Shown here: in pieces, positions 54,281 through 62,598 of the stretch
Numbering within the stretch: position 1 is the first letter of the stretch
How the letters are laid out: each line of letters begins with the position of its first letter
Assembly (NCBI RefSeq): GCF_001591365.1
Contig: NZ_BCUT01000006.1
Location: forward strand, 1-64,000
Origin: Variovorax paradoxus NBRC 15149
Lineage (GTDB): Bacteria > Pseudomonadota > Gammaproteobacteria > Burkholderiales > Burkholderiaceae_C
Direction: 5' to 3'
DNA length: 64,000 bases
Translations under genes and position numbers: made by a program
The notes under the pieces: generated by a model
The model's input: the letters and a program-made list of their open reading frames with translations, nothing else
What the model was told of the DNA's origin: nothing
Database searches by the model: none

Positions 54281-55489
54281 CTATTCCAGCACCGCCGTTG
54301 CCGCCTCGGGGTAGAGGTTCGGAAACAGGATGTTCAGCGAGCGCAGCGGAAAACCGATGCTCAGCTCCGAACGATGGCTGTCGCTTTTCAGAAGTCCGTC
54401 CTTGATGAATCGAGAAATCACTTTTCGGGCCGTTCGCTCTTCCAGTCCGGTCATCCGGATGAACTCTCCGCGCGACACCGTGCCACCAACGGCAATCGTA
54501 TGCAGCGGCAGCAGTGCCTCCTGGCGATATTCCGTGATGCCCTCCGTCGCGCCGCGCACCAGCAAGTAGGCGCGCATGCGGTCCTTGAGCTTGGAAAGGT
54601 CGAGCATCGAAGCCATGAAACTGACTTGGTCTTCGCACAGTTCGAGGAAGTAGCGGCACCACTCCCAGAGCATTTTTTCGCTGAGATTCCCCCGCCCGTC
54701 GAGATCTCCCTGCCTTGCGCTGTCCGCGTTGTCCAGCATCCCGAAGTAGCGGTCGCGCTGGCGAGCCAGGCCGCGATTGACAGACCAGAGGCCGCCGCTC
54801 ATCAAATGCAGGGCGCAATGGGTCTGCAGCCGGATGGCACGCCCGTTTCCGTCTTCGAAGGGATGCGTCCAGGCCATTCGATGATGTGCGGCTGCGATGG
54901 TGTAGATCACAGCATCGATGCCCTTGAGGCCACCGTAGACCTCATCCATCCTCTTGAGAAACCGAGGGATCGATTTCCACGCTGGCGGCTGGTGGCGGCC
55001 CACCGCGACGTCATGCGTGCGGAGGCTTCCGGGAATGATGACCCGACCGTCATCGGTGAGGCGATCGGGTTCCGGGAGGCGGCGGTACAGGTTCTCGTGC
55101 GCTTGTTTCAGGAAGCCGCTGCTCAGTGCGCCCGCTTCGGTGGTGACGATTTCTTCCAGTTCCCGTTCGGCGTCGATGTGTGCCAGTGCGACACGCTGCC
55201 GTCTGGCGACGTCCGGCGTGTCGGAAAAGTCTTTGCTCAGCGCGCGCTCGATGTTCACGGGATGTGTGCTTTGTCCCTCGATGCGGTTCGAGTAGTACGA
55301 GTTCATCGATCGGACGATCTCGCGCAGCGCAGCCCGTGCTTGCGGACTTGCGGAGCCTTTCATCTCGGACGACTTCTCGAATATTCGGCGCGTGATTTCG
55401 CTCAGTTCGCCGAGTTTTTGCGTTGGCAGCAATGGCTCGAACTGATGAGGTTGGTCGTAGACCTGCAAAGGTGCGGGATTGACGGACAT
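54281..55489 (-). CDS. Fic-family AMP-transferase with inhibitory helix
   Basis: A 402-aa Fic protein. The active site HPFEDGNGRAIR begins with His209 (HxFx[D/E]GNGRxxR), diagnostic of adenylyl transfer to protein hydroxyls. An N-terminal inhibitory motif S-N-R-I-E-G (Ser67 to Gly72) places it among self-inhibited Fic proteins, so no separate antitoxin is needed. A winged-helix-like C-terminal region (LEERTARKVISRFIKDGLLK, about 345-375) is also seen in many. The G+C content and codon use look lower than in neighbours, suggesting acquisition. Target unknown. Confidence 0.83.
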   Translation of the reverse strand: MSVNPAPLQVYDQPHQFEPLLPTQKLGELSEITRRIFEKSSEMKGSASPQARAALREIVRSMNSYYSNRIEGQSTHPVNIERALSKDFSDTPDVARRQRVALAHIDAERELEEIVTTEAGALSSGFLKQAHENLYRRLPEPDRLTDDGRVIIPGSLRTHDVAVGRHQPPAWKSIPRFLKRMDEVYGGLKGIDAVIYTIAAAHHRMAWTHPFEDGNGRAIRLQTHCALHLMSGGLWSVNRGLARQRDRYFGMLDNADSARQGDLDGRGNLSEKMLWEWCRYFLELCEDQVSFMASMLDLSKLKDRMRAYLLVRGATEGITEYRQEALLPLHTIAVGGTVSRGEFIRMTGLEERTARKVISRFIKDGLLKSDSHRSELSIGFPLRSLNILFPNLYPEAATAVLE

Positions 55490-55635
55490 GGATTCCGGTT
55501 TAAGTTCTGGTTAGTTTAGGATGAAAGCCTTTTAAATTCAATAAGTTACTGAAAAACTGACCGCGATGATTTTCCGGTTGTAGTTCTGGTTGGGAATACC
55601 GGAGGAGGTCATCGATGGCAACCCGCCGTAGAAGC
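55490..55635. other. A+T-rich region upstream of the Fic gene
   Basis: It holds the Fic promoter. A direct repeat GTTCTGGTT occurs at 55504-55512 and 55583-55591. A GGAGGAGG ribosome-like site followed by an ATG at 55615 opens a 49-codon frame (MATRRRSKKPPV...) that crosses the adjacent terminator; it is probably not a gene and is left uncalled. Confidence 0.35.
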
Positions 55636-55673
55636 AAAAAGCCCCCTGTGCGCGGCGCGGGCGCACAGGGGGC
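55636..55673 (-). terminator. rho-independent terminator of metQ
   Basis: Read on the minus strand, GCCCCCTGTGCGC and GCGCACAGGGGGC form a 13-bp stem with a 7-nt loop, followed by TTTTT. It begins 22 nt after the metQ stop. Confidence 0.85.
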
Positions 55674-55694
55674 AAGGGGGAATCTGCGTTTGGA

Positions 55695-56519
55695 TCAGAA
55701 CGCGGGCACCAGCGAGCCCTTGAACTGCGTCTCGATGAAGCTCCTCACCTCGGGCGACTGGTAGGCCGCCACCAGCCGCCTGGCCCAGGGCTTGTCCTTG
55801 TCGGCGCGGCGCACGGCGATCAGGTTGGCATACGGACTCTTGGCCGATTCCTTGATCACGGCGTCCTTGTTGAGCGACAGCCCGGCCTTCTCGGCGTAGT
55901 CGTTGTTGATGGCGGCAATCGCCAGGTCATCGAGCGAGCGCGGCAATTGGGCGGCGTCCAGCGGCACGAGCTTGAGCTTCTTGGGGTTGCTCACCACGTC
56001 CAGCGGCGTGGCCGTGTTGTTCTTCACCGCCTCGGCCTTCAGCGTGATGAGGCCGGCCGACTGCAACAGCAGCAGGGCGCGGTTGCCGTTCGACGGGTCG
56101 TTCTGGATGCCGACCGCCGCGCCGTCGGGCAACTGCTCGATCGTCTTGATCTTGCGCGAGTAGAAGCCCAGCGGCGCGGTGATGGTGAGGCCCACGGGCA
56201 CGATGTCGAAGCCGCGCGCCTTGTTCTGGTTGTCCAGGAAGGGCTGGTGCTGGAAGGCGTTGGCGTCCAGGTCGCCCGAGGCCAGCGCGGCATTGGGCAG
56301 CTGGTAGTCGTTGAACACCACGAGCTGGATGTTCAGGCCGTCCTTGGCGGCCACCTTCTTCACCACCTCGAACACCTGCTCGGCGCTGCCGACCGAGATG
56401 CCGACCTTGACGGTGTTCTTGTTGCCGTTGTCCTGCGCGAAGGCGGCGCTGCCGCAGAAGATGAGGGAGGCGGCCAGCGTGGCAAGGACGAGGCTGCGGC
56501 GGCGAAAGAGGTTCTGCAT
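55695..56519 (-). CDS. metQ: MetQ-family substrate-binding protein (first copy)
   Basis: A 274-aa periplasmic or lipid-free receptor of the NlpA/MetQ family. The signal peptide LVLATLAASLIFCGSAAFAQ ends near residue 29; the lone Cys at 22 is not followed by a lipobox. Family segments are LDANAFQHQPFLD near 95 and GIQNDPSNGNRALLLLQ near 135. It is divergent from metN and ends at a strong terminator. Methionine is the family ligand, but the presence of two receptors suggests a different or wider ligand range. Confidence 0.85.
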   Translation of the reverse strand: MQNLFRRRSLVLATLAASLIFCGSAAFAQDNGNKNTVKVGISVGSAEQVFEVVKKVAAKDGLNIQLVVFNDYQLPNAALASGDLDANAFQHQPFLDNQNKARGFDIVPVGLTITAPLGFYSRKIKTIEQLPDGAAVGIQNDPSNGNRALLLLQSAGLITLKAEAVKNNTATPLDVVSNPKKLKLVPLDAAQLPRSLDDLAIAAINNDYAEKAGLSLNKDAVIKESAKSPYANLIAVRRADKDKPWARRLVAAYQSPEVRSFIETQFKGSLVPAF

Positions 56520-56581
56520 AGATCGGATGTGCGTTTCACAACAAAAAAGAAGGCGCGAATGTGGCATTGCCCGGCGCGTTT

Positions 56582-56681
56582 GGGAACGAACGAATCTTCA
56601 TATCGATATGGCAATGCGCAACGCTCAATCCGAGGTCTTATGTGTTTTTCCGCATAAGCACGAGCCAATTTGTTCGTTCCC
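56582..56681. promoter_or_regulatory. nested inverted repeats in the metQ/metN promoter region
   Basis: Within the 241-nt divergent region, GGGAACGAAC (56582-56591) and GTTCGTTCCC (56672-56681) form exact 10-bp outer arms. Inside lie the palindrome CATATCGATATG (56599-56610) and CTTATG with CATAAG (56637-56642, 56653-56658). They could be operators for a regulator of both transcription units or fold as an RNA leader. No known riboswitch consensus was recognised. Confidence 0.5.
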
Positions 56682-56760
56682 TTTTGACGCCTTTGTTTTC
56701 ATACTCGGCCCCTTTTCGCGAACCTTTGCGGCCGGCTCCGCGCCCGCCGCTGCCTTTTTT

Positions 56761-57633
56761 ATGAGCAACCCTCCGTCCGATGCGGGCCGCGGCAACGCGC
56801 AGCCCGTGATCCGTCTTCAATCCGTGCAGAAGTCATTCGCACTGCCGAGCGGCGAGGTGTTCGACGCCGTGCAGTCGCTCTCGCTCGACATCCACCAGGG
56901 CGACGTGTTCGGCCTGATCGGCAAGAGCGGCGCGGGCAAGTCGACGCTGCTGCGCCTCATCAACCTGCTGGAGCGGCCCGATGCGGGCCAGGTCTTCGTG
57001 GGCGGGCGCGACCTCACCACGCTCTCGCGCCGCGAGCTGCGCGACACGCGCCAGAACATCGGCATGATCTTCCAGCAGTTCAACCTGCTGCAGAACGCCA
57101 CGGTGTTCGACAACGTGGCCTTCCCGCTGAAGATCCACGGCCGCCATTCCAGGGCCGAGATCGACGCCCGCGTGCGCGAATGCCTGGCCCTGGTGGGCCT
57201 GGCCGAGAAGATCGACACCTACCCGGCCCAGCTCTCGGGCGGCCAGAAGCAGCGCGTGGCCATTGCGCGCGCGCTGGCCCCGCGGCCGCAGGTGCTGCTG
57301 TGCGACGAGCCCACCTCGGCGCTCGACACCGAAACCACGCGCGCGCTGCTCGAGACGCTGCGCGACATCAACCAGAAGATCGGCGTGACCATCGTGATCG
57401 TCACGCATGAGCTCTCGGTGGTCGAGGTGCTGTGCCGCAACGTGGCCATCCTGGAGAAGGGCCGGCTGGTAGAGCAGTTCGCGGTGGTCGATGCGCCGAG
57501 CGAAGAGCGCAAGACCGCGCTGGGCCGCGAGATCGACGAGCTGGTGCGCCGCCGCGAACGCGAGGCGCGCGAACCCATCGCGCCGCGCCCGCCGTCATTG
57601 CAGCGCAGCCCGCAGGAGGTGGCCTATGTTTGA
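56761..57633 (+). CDS. metN: MetN-family ABC transporter ATP-binding protein
   Basis: A 290-aa ATPase of a methionine-type importer. Walker A is GKSGAGKST near residue 57, the Q-loop IFQQFNLL near 105, signature LSGGQKQRVAIARAL near 158 and Walker B LLCDEPTSALD near 180. The usual C-terminal ACT-like regulatory domain of MetN appears shortened, since only about 60 residues follow the H-loop region. The ATG at 56761 was chosen because upstream sequence lies in the regulatory region. It overlaps metI by 8 nt. Confidence 0.87.
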   Translation: MSNPPSDAGRGNAQPVIRLQSVQKSFALPSGEVFDAVQSLSLDIHQGDVFGLIGKSGAGKSTLLRLINLLERPDAGQVFVGGRDLTTLSRRELRDTRQNIGMIFQQFNLLQNATVFDNVAFPLKIHGRHSRAEIDARVRECLALVGLAEKIDTYPAQLSGGQKQRVAIARALAPRPQVLLCDEPTSALDTETTRALLETLRDINQKIGVTIVIVTHELSVVEVLCRNVAILEKGRLVEQFAVVDAPSEERKTALGREIDELVRRREREAREPIAPRPPSLQRSPQEVAYV

Positions 57634-58288
57634 GAACATCGCCCCCATCCTCCCCGAGCTGTGGGTGGCCACGGGCCAGACCTTCATGATGCTGGCCATC
57701 GGCCTCTCGGCCGCGGTGCTGATCGGCGGCCCGCTGGGCATCCTGCTGTTCCTGCTGGGGCCGGGCCAGTCGCTCGAGAACAAGCCGGCGTTCCTGGTGC
57801 TCAACTGGATCGTGAACACCGTGCGCTCGTTTCCTTTCATCATCTTGCTGGTGGCGCTGGTGCCGTTCACGCGGGTGATCGCGGGCACGTCCATCGGCCC
57901 GCTGGCGGCCGCGGTGCCGCTGTCGTTCGCGGCCATTCCGTACTTTGCGCGGCTGGTCGACCAGTGCCTGCGCGAAGTGCCGCGCGGCGTGATCGAGGCC
58001 GCGCATGCCATGGGCGCCTCGGAGCTGCAGATCGTCTGGCGCGTGCTGGTGGTCGAGGCGCGCTCCGGATTGGTGCTGGCGCTCACGGTGCTGGCGGTGA
58101 GCTTTCTTTCCTACTCGGCGATCGCCGGCGTGGTGGGCGGCGGCGGCATTGGCGACCTGGCCATCCGCTACGGCTACTACCGCTTCCAGACCGACGTGAT
58201 GGTGCTCACCGTGGCGCTGCTCGTGGTGCTGGTGCAGATCCTGCAGTTCGTGGGCAACACCACGGCGCGCAGGCTGGACAAGCGTTGA
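57626..58288 (+). CDS. metI: MetI-family ABC transporter permease
   Basis: A 220-aa inner-membrane permease with five hydrophobic segments. The EAA coupling loop is GVIEAAHAMGASELQIVWRV near residue 130 and YSAIAGVVGGGGIGDLAIRY near 170 is typical of MetI. AGGAGG stands upstream of the ATG inside metN. It forms the importer with MetN and either MetQ receptor. Confidence 0.9.
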   Translation: MFENIAPILPELWVATGQTFMMLAIGLSAAVLIGGPLGILLFLLGPGQSLENKPAFLVLNWIVNTVRSFPFIILLVALVPFTRVIAGTSIGPLAAAVPLSFAAIPYFARLVDQCLREVPRGVIEAAHAMGASELQIVWRVLVVEARSGLVLALTVLAVSFLSYSAIAGVVGGGGIGDLAIRYGYYRFQTDVMVLTVALLVVLVQILQFVGNTTARRLDKR

Positions 58289-58324
58289 ATCTCTTTTTCT
58301 CTCGTTCCTTCTTTTTTTGATTTC

Positions 58325-59146
58325 ATGAAAACCGCTCTGCTGCGCCGCTCCGTCCTTGCCCTGTCCCTGGTCGCCGTGTCCTTCGGTGGCCTTTCGTTGG
58401 CGCAGGCCCAGGAAGCCAAGAAGAACCTCGTGATCGGCGGCACCGCCGGCTCCAACATCGACCAGCTCAAGGCCGGCATCGTGCCCATCCTCGAGAAGAA
58501 GGGCTACAGGGTGAAGCTGGTCGAGTTCAACGACTACGTGCAGCCCAACCTCGCGCTCGCGCAGGGTTCGCTCGATGCCAACTTCTTCCAGCACCAGGTC
58601 TACCTGAAGAAGTTCTCGGCCGACCAGAAGCTGGACCTTGCCGAACTGGTGCAGGGCCCCATTGCACCGCTGGGCGTGTACTCCACCAAGCGCAAGACGC
58701 TGGCCGAGGTGAAGGAGGGCGACCGCTTCACGCTGCCCAACGACCCGAGCAACCTGGCCCGCGCGCTGGTGCTGCTGGAGCAGAACAAGCTCATCACCAT
58801 CAAGCCCGGCGTCGATCCGCTGCGCGCGTCCGAGAAGGACGTGGCCGAGAACCCGAAGAAGCTCAAATTCATTCCGCTCGAGGCCGCGCAGCTGCCGCGC
58901 TCGCTGGGCGACACCGAGTACGCCATCGTCAATGGCAACTTCGCGATCTCGTCGGGCCTGAAGCTGAGCGAAGCCGTGGTGCTCGAGAAGACGCCCGACT
59001 ACTATCTGAACGTGGTGGCCGTGAAGAGCGCGGACAGGAACGCGCCCTGGGCCAGGGACATTGCCGAGGCCTACCGCTCGAAGGAATTCAAGGCCGTGGT
59101 CGACAGCAAGTTCCAGGGCTACGCCAAGCCCAGCTTCCTGCAGTAG
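58325..59146 (+). CDS. metQ: MetQ-family substrate-binding protein (second copy)
   Basis: A 273-aa NlpA/MetQ receptor, third gene of the metNI-metQ operon. The signal peptide ends LSLAQAQEAK near residue 30. Segments LDANFFQHQVYLKKF near 82 and TLPNDPSNLARALVLLEQNK near 140 are the family binding features. It differs widely from the divergent copy at 55.7 kb, so the two are not recent duplicates and may bind different ligands. Confidence 0.87.
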   Translation: MKTALLRRSVLALSLVAVSFGGLSLAQAQEAKKNLVIGGTAGSNIDQLKAGIVPILEKKGYRVKLVEFNDYVQPNLALAQGSLDANFFQHQVYLKKFSADQKLDLAELVQGPIAPLGVYSTKRKTLAEVKEGDRFTLPNDPSNLARALVLLEQNKLITIKPGVDPLRASEKDVAENPKKLKFIPLEAAQLPRSLGDTEYAIVNGNFAISSGLKLSEAVVLEKTPDYYLNVVAVKSADRNAPWARDIAEAYRSKEFKAVVDSKFQGYAKPSFLQ

Positions 59147-59172
59147 TTCTTCTTCTCAAGCCAAGGACGCCC

Positions 59173-59532
59173 ATGCCCGTGCTCGCCGTTTTCGATGCCG
59201 AAGGAAGCTGGCGCGACACGCATGTGTGCGACGGCTGGATCACCGAACACCTGGCGCGGCAAGGTGTGGCCTGGGGCCGCGAAGACGACGCACCGGAAGG
59301 CCAGCGGGTTCTCGACCGCGTGGGGCTTTTCTACCTGCCCACGCAGGACGGCTACCTGGGCCTGCTGTTCGAGGCCGGTGAATGGGTGGCCCTGCCGGCC
59401 GGCAAGCCGCATGTCTTCGACGCCGGCGAGGCGCATTCCTTCGATGGACTGCCCGCCGCACTGCCGCTGTTCGAGGCTTTCGTCGAACAAGTGCTGTCCC
59501 TCACGGGCAACGACGCCGACGACGAAGCGTGA
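59173..59532 (+). CDS. small cupin related to acireductone dioxygenase
   Basis: A 119-aa beta-barrel protein. The segment FEAGEWVALPAGKPHVFDAG (about residues 71-90) resembles the second cupin motif of acireductone dioxygenase (pattern EAGD.I.VPAGT.HWFD). The first motif, which supplies H-x-H and Glu metal ligands, is missing, and the chain is about 60 residues shorter than the enzyme. One His remains. It follows metQ by 26 nt, so it may be expressed with the methionine importer. Enzyme activity is doubtful; a binding role is possible. Confidence 0.6.
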   Translation: MPVLAVFDAEGSWRDTHVCDGWITEHLARQGVAWGREDDAPEGQRVLDRVGLFYLPTQDGYLGLLFEAGEWVALPAGKPHVFDAGEAHSFDGLPAALPLFEAFVEQVLSLTGNDADDEA

Positions 59533-59573
59533 ACGAAAGCGTCCCCTGAGCGGCGGAGAGCCGGAGCGCGTGC

Positions 59574-60386
59574 CTACGCGCCGGAAGACGGATGGCCGCG
59601 CAGTGTGTGCAGTTCGCGGCGCAGCGCCTCGGACTCCTGCTTGAGGGCAAGGATGGCCTCGTAGGCCTTGCCGAGCTCGCCTGGCGCGCTGGCGGCCTGG
59701 GCCCGGAGTTCGTCGCGCTCCCGTTCGCAGTTCTGCAGCTGCTGCCGTGCCTGCGCCAGCGCGAGCATGTCGAAGGTTTCCGCGTGGTGGCGCAGGAGCT
59801 CCGTGGACTCGGCGTCGTATCCGTTCTGGGTTTCGCCGAAGTCCGCCAGCCGTCCCAGGCGCACGAGGGGCGGTCCGGGCCTGCGAAAGACCGCGACGAA
59901 ATCGGCCCAGCCGGACGCCGCGGGGCGGGCGACGAAGGACTCGACCAGTTCGACTTCGACGCCCCGGCGCCGGCCCCATTCGACCAGCGCCACACCGGCA
60001 TCGGGATAGAAGCGCCAGCAATCGACCGGATACCGGTGAAACGCATGGTTGCTTGGCGCATTGACATAGAGCAGACCGCCGGGCCGCAGCAGACGCACGA
60101 GCTCCAGAAAAGTTTCCCAGAAGCAGGGGTCATGCTCGAGGGCCGAACTCGTGACGACCACGTCGGCGCAGGCGTCGGGCAGCGGCAGGGGGTCGCCCGG
60201 CGTGACCACCTTGTCCACGCCCCGGCCAGGCGCGGCGTCGAGACCGAGATAGCTCGCCGTGGCGGGGGCATGGTCCCTCAGTGAGCCGTTGACGTCCTGG
60301 CTGCCGAGCTCGACCACATCCCTGAAATGCGGCTGCCAGTACAACGCGAAGAAGCGGCGGCCATGTTCGTAGGCGGTGTCATGCAT
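59574..60386 (-). CDS. SAM-dependent methyltransferase domain protein
   Basis: A 270-aa protein with a class I methyltransferase core: VVELGSQDVNGSL (motif I, about residue 24), YLGLDAAPGRGVD (motif II, about 46) and VVVTSSALEHDP (motif III-like, about 76). The segment LLRPGGLLYVNAPS fits post-motif regions of methyltransferase_11. A coiled-coil-like C-terminal stretch (ARQQLQNCERERDELRAQAA and after, about 210-260) ends the chain. The substrate is unknown; glycan or glycosyltransferase-linked methylation is one possibility. Confidence 0.75.
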   Translation of the reverse strand: MHDTAYEHGRRFFALYWQPHFRDVVELGSQDVNGSLRDHAPATASYLGLDAAPGRGVDKVVTPGDPLPLPDACADVVVTSSALEHDPCFWETFLELVRLLRPGGLLYVNAPSNHAFHRYPVDCWRFYPDAGVALVEWGRRRGVEVELVESFVARPAASGWADFVAVFRRPGPPLVRLGRLADFGETQNGYDAESTELLRHHAETFDMLALAQARQQLQNCERERDELRAQAASAPGELGKAYEAILALKQESEALRRELHTLRGHPSSGA

Positions 60387-60427
60387 GGTTCATTTTGTCT
60401 CGCAGTTCGTGCGCAGCGCAATGGCTC

Positions 60428-60820
60428 TCAGGGCGAAAGAATCATCACCTTGCACTGGCTCGGCACGATGCGCATGCCCACCATGTTGCTGCGGTTCTGC
60501 GTGCTCAGGCTGGTCATGCGCGTGGCCGGCGTCCCCTTGATGAGCACGGTGAACGCGCCCGTCACGTGCCGCGACTGGCTCATGAAGGTCTGCGAGACGA
60601 TGCCGCCGCCCGCCCCGGTGGTATCGCCCAGCGTGATCGGCGTGGTGGTTGCCATGTTGTGCGCGGGCATGCACATGAAGAGGATGTTCCACGCGTTGGG
60701 CACGGCCGTGGGGCCGAACGCCATGTTGGGGTAGGGAATGGGCGCCATCGCGGCGGGTGGGGTCTTGCAGACGTCGGGAAAGGCGAGGTCCATTCCCATC
60801 AGCTGGCAGTTGGCAAACAT
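60428..60820 (-). CDS. DUF4150 PAAR-like protein (type VI secretion)
   Basis: A 130-aa protein with the DUF4150 pattern: DVCKTPPAAMAPIPYPNMA near residue 17 and ITLGDTTGAGGGIVSQTFMS near 62, followed by RHVTGAFTVLIKGTPATRMT. Proteins of this kind are PAAR-like tips that sit on the VgrG spike of the type VI secretion system and carry effectors. It is the last gene of the visible T6SS accessory cluster. Confidence 0.82.
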   Translation of the reverse strand: MFANCQLMGMDLAFPDVCKTPPAAMAPIPYPNMAFGPTAVPNAWNILFMCMPAHNMATTTPITLGDTTGAGGGIVSQTFMSQSRHVTGAFTVLIKGTPATRMTSLSTQNRSNMVGMRIVPSQCKVMILSP

Positions 60821-60848
60821 TGCGGTGCTCCTTTTGCTGCGGGCCGGG

Positions 60849-61487
60849 TCAGCCCATGTGGATCTGCGCGGCATCGACCTTCACGAGCTCGCTGGCCGTG
60901 ACCACCGTGTGCCGGGCATGCAGGCGCGCCGTGCCGCCGGCTTCGCAGTCGAGATGGCCCACGCGGACCTGCTCGGTCTCGTCCACCACGCGCAGCGCAT
61001 TGCGCGCCATCTGCACGATGCGATCGGCCACCGATTCGAGGACGCGCCCGACCAGCCGCAGCCGCCCCACCGTGGCGTCGAGGGCCTGGCCGGTGAAGTG
61101 CAGGTCGTCGACGCGGCACTGTCCGCTCGCGGCCTGGAGCTTCCATTGCGCGGCGTGCATCTGGAGCTCGCCGCCGCTGCGCAGCCGTACGTCGCCGGGG
61201 CTTTCGATCGAGAGGGCGCCTGATGTGTCGATGCGGCTGACCGCGTCGTCGGCCTGTTCGAGCACGGCGATCAGGTACACCCGGGCTCCGTCCGGTCCGG
61301 ACAGCAGCACGGTGTCGCCCACCTCGGGCCGCAGCAGGCAACTGGCGGCTCGGCGGCAGCGCCAGGTCCCGCCGCCCTCGTCTTCGACATCGAAGTGGGC
61401 ATCGGGCAGTGCGGCCGCCAGCCGGCCCACGAGATGAACCGGCGCGGTGGCTGCCGCAAGGGCGGGGCGCAGTGGAATGACATTCAT
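60849..61487 (-). CDS. DUF3540-family protein
   Basis: A 212-aa protein matching DUF3540: an N-terminal barrel-like half (ASCLLRPEVGDTVLLSGPDG, about 48-70) followed by a beta-helix-like half with SGALSIESPGDVRLRSGGEL (about 90-110), a pattern also seen in VgrG C-terminal needles. It lies 28 nt upstream of the DUF4150 gene and 61 nt downstream of the pentapeptide gene. DUF3540 genes accompany DUF2169 and DUF4150 genes in type VI effector clusters. Start ATG at 61487. Confidence 0.8.
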   Translation of the reverse strand: MNVIPLRPALAAATAPVHLVGRLAAALPDAHFDVEDEGGGTWRCRRAASCLLRPEVGDTVLLSGPDGARVYLIAVLEQADDAVSRIDTSGALSIESPGDVRLRSGGELQMHAAQWKLQAASGQCRVDDLHFTGQALDATVGRLRLVGRVLESVADRIVQMARNALRVVDETEQVRVGHLDCEAGGTARLHARHTVVTASELVKVDAAQIHMG

Positions 61488-61548
61488 GGCGGATTCCCTT
61501 CTTGATGTGGGTGTGGACGTCTGGAAAGCGGGCGGGCGGTTGCGGGGC

Positions 61549-62598
61549 TCAGTGCGAGTCGGACCAGGCCTGTGCCTTGAAGAGTTCGGGCTCGTTGTCG
61601 ATGATCCCGTTGCGGCTGGAAAACCGCGCGCCCTGCTGCTGGGCGCGGTGCAGGCGCGTGCGAAGGAAGTGCGCACCGCCCAGGTCGGCACCGGTCAGGT
61701 CGGCATATGAAAGATCGGCGTCCTGCATGTCGGCGTTGCGGAAGTTCGCGCCGGCGCAGCGCGCGTGGTGAAACACGCCGAGCGGCAAGCGGGCTTGCGA
61801 GAAGTCGGCGCGTTCCAGCAGGGCCCGGGCCCAGATCGACTGGTCGAAGCGCCCGCCGCTGCAGTTCGCATCGCTGAGGTCGGCTTCAGGGAACAGCGCC
61901 TGGCATGCGTCCGCGTTCGAGAAGCTCGCGCGCTTCAGCGTGGTGCCCTTGAAGTTGGCTTGGGTGAGCGTGGCGCCGCTGAAGTCGGCATCGTCCAGGC
62001 GGCTGTCCGTGAACTGGCACATGCACAGCGAGAGGTCCGCGAAGCGCTGGCCGCTCAGGTCGCACTCCAGGAACATTGCGTTGAGGCCGGATGCACCCTG
62101 GAAAATCGCCGTCTTCAGGTCGAGGCGGTAGAAGGTCACATGGCCCAGCGCCGCGCCGGTGAAATCGGCCCGGTCGAGCTGCGATTCCATGAAGCTCGCG
62201 CGCTCGAACTGCCGCGACTGCAGGCGGCTTTCCGTGAGCTCGCAGCGAAAGAACTTGGTGAGATCGAGCCTGGCCTGCGCGAAGCTCGCCCGCGCCGCGT
62301 GGCACTCGACGAAGGAGGCGCCTTCCAGCGTGGCGGCATCGAACCGTGCCGTCTCCAAGCGGCTGCGAAAGAACTGCGCCTCCTTCAACCGGGCGAAGGA
62401 AAAGTCGCATCCCGAGAGCTGGCAGTGCGACAGCGAGCTGCCTTCGAGGTTGGCCCGGGCGAGGTTCGCGCCGCTGAAATCGACGTCGTCCATCATCGCG
62501 CCCGAGAGGTCGAGGCCGCTCAAGTCCCATCCCCTGCAATCGGCGTTGCCGACCTGGGTGCCATGGCGGATCCTGTCGACGAGTTCATCGCGGGTCAT
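61549..62598 (-). CDS. pentapeptide-repeat protein (second copy)
   Basis: A 349-aa protein built almost wholly of pentapeptide repeats of the A(D/N)LXX form, for example LSGLDLSGAMMDDVDFSGAN from residue 27 and ADLSYADLTGADLGGAHFLR near residue 305, which fold as a right-handed quadrilateral beta-helix. Start ATG overlaps the stop of the upstream pentapeptide gene as ATGA. In T6SS clusters such proteins are thought to load or chaperone effectors; the target is unknown. Confidence 0.82.
   Translation of the reverse strand: MTRDELVDRIRHGTQVGNADCRGWDLSGLDLSGAMMDDVDFSGANLARANLEGSSLSHCQLSGCDFSFARLKEAQFFRSRLETARFDAATLEGASFVECHAARASFAQARLDLTKFFRCELTESRLQSRQFERASFMESQLDRADFTGAALGHVTFYRLDLKTAIFQGASGLNAMFLECDLSGQRFADLSLCMCQFTDSRLDDADFSGATLTQANFKGTTLKRASFSNADACQALFPEADLSDANCSGGRFDQSIWARALLERADFSQARLPLGVFHHARCAGANFRNADMQDADLSYADLTGADLGGAHFLRTRLHRAQQQGARFSSRNGIIDNEPELFKAQAWSDSH

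Noticed and set aside
55615..55764. 49-codon frame with a strong GGAGGAGG site upstream of metQ's terminator
   Set aside because: It runs through the terminator hairpin and into antisense of metQ, and resembles no known protein; kept only as a remark on the intergenic region.
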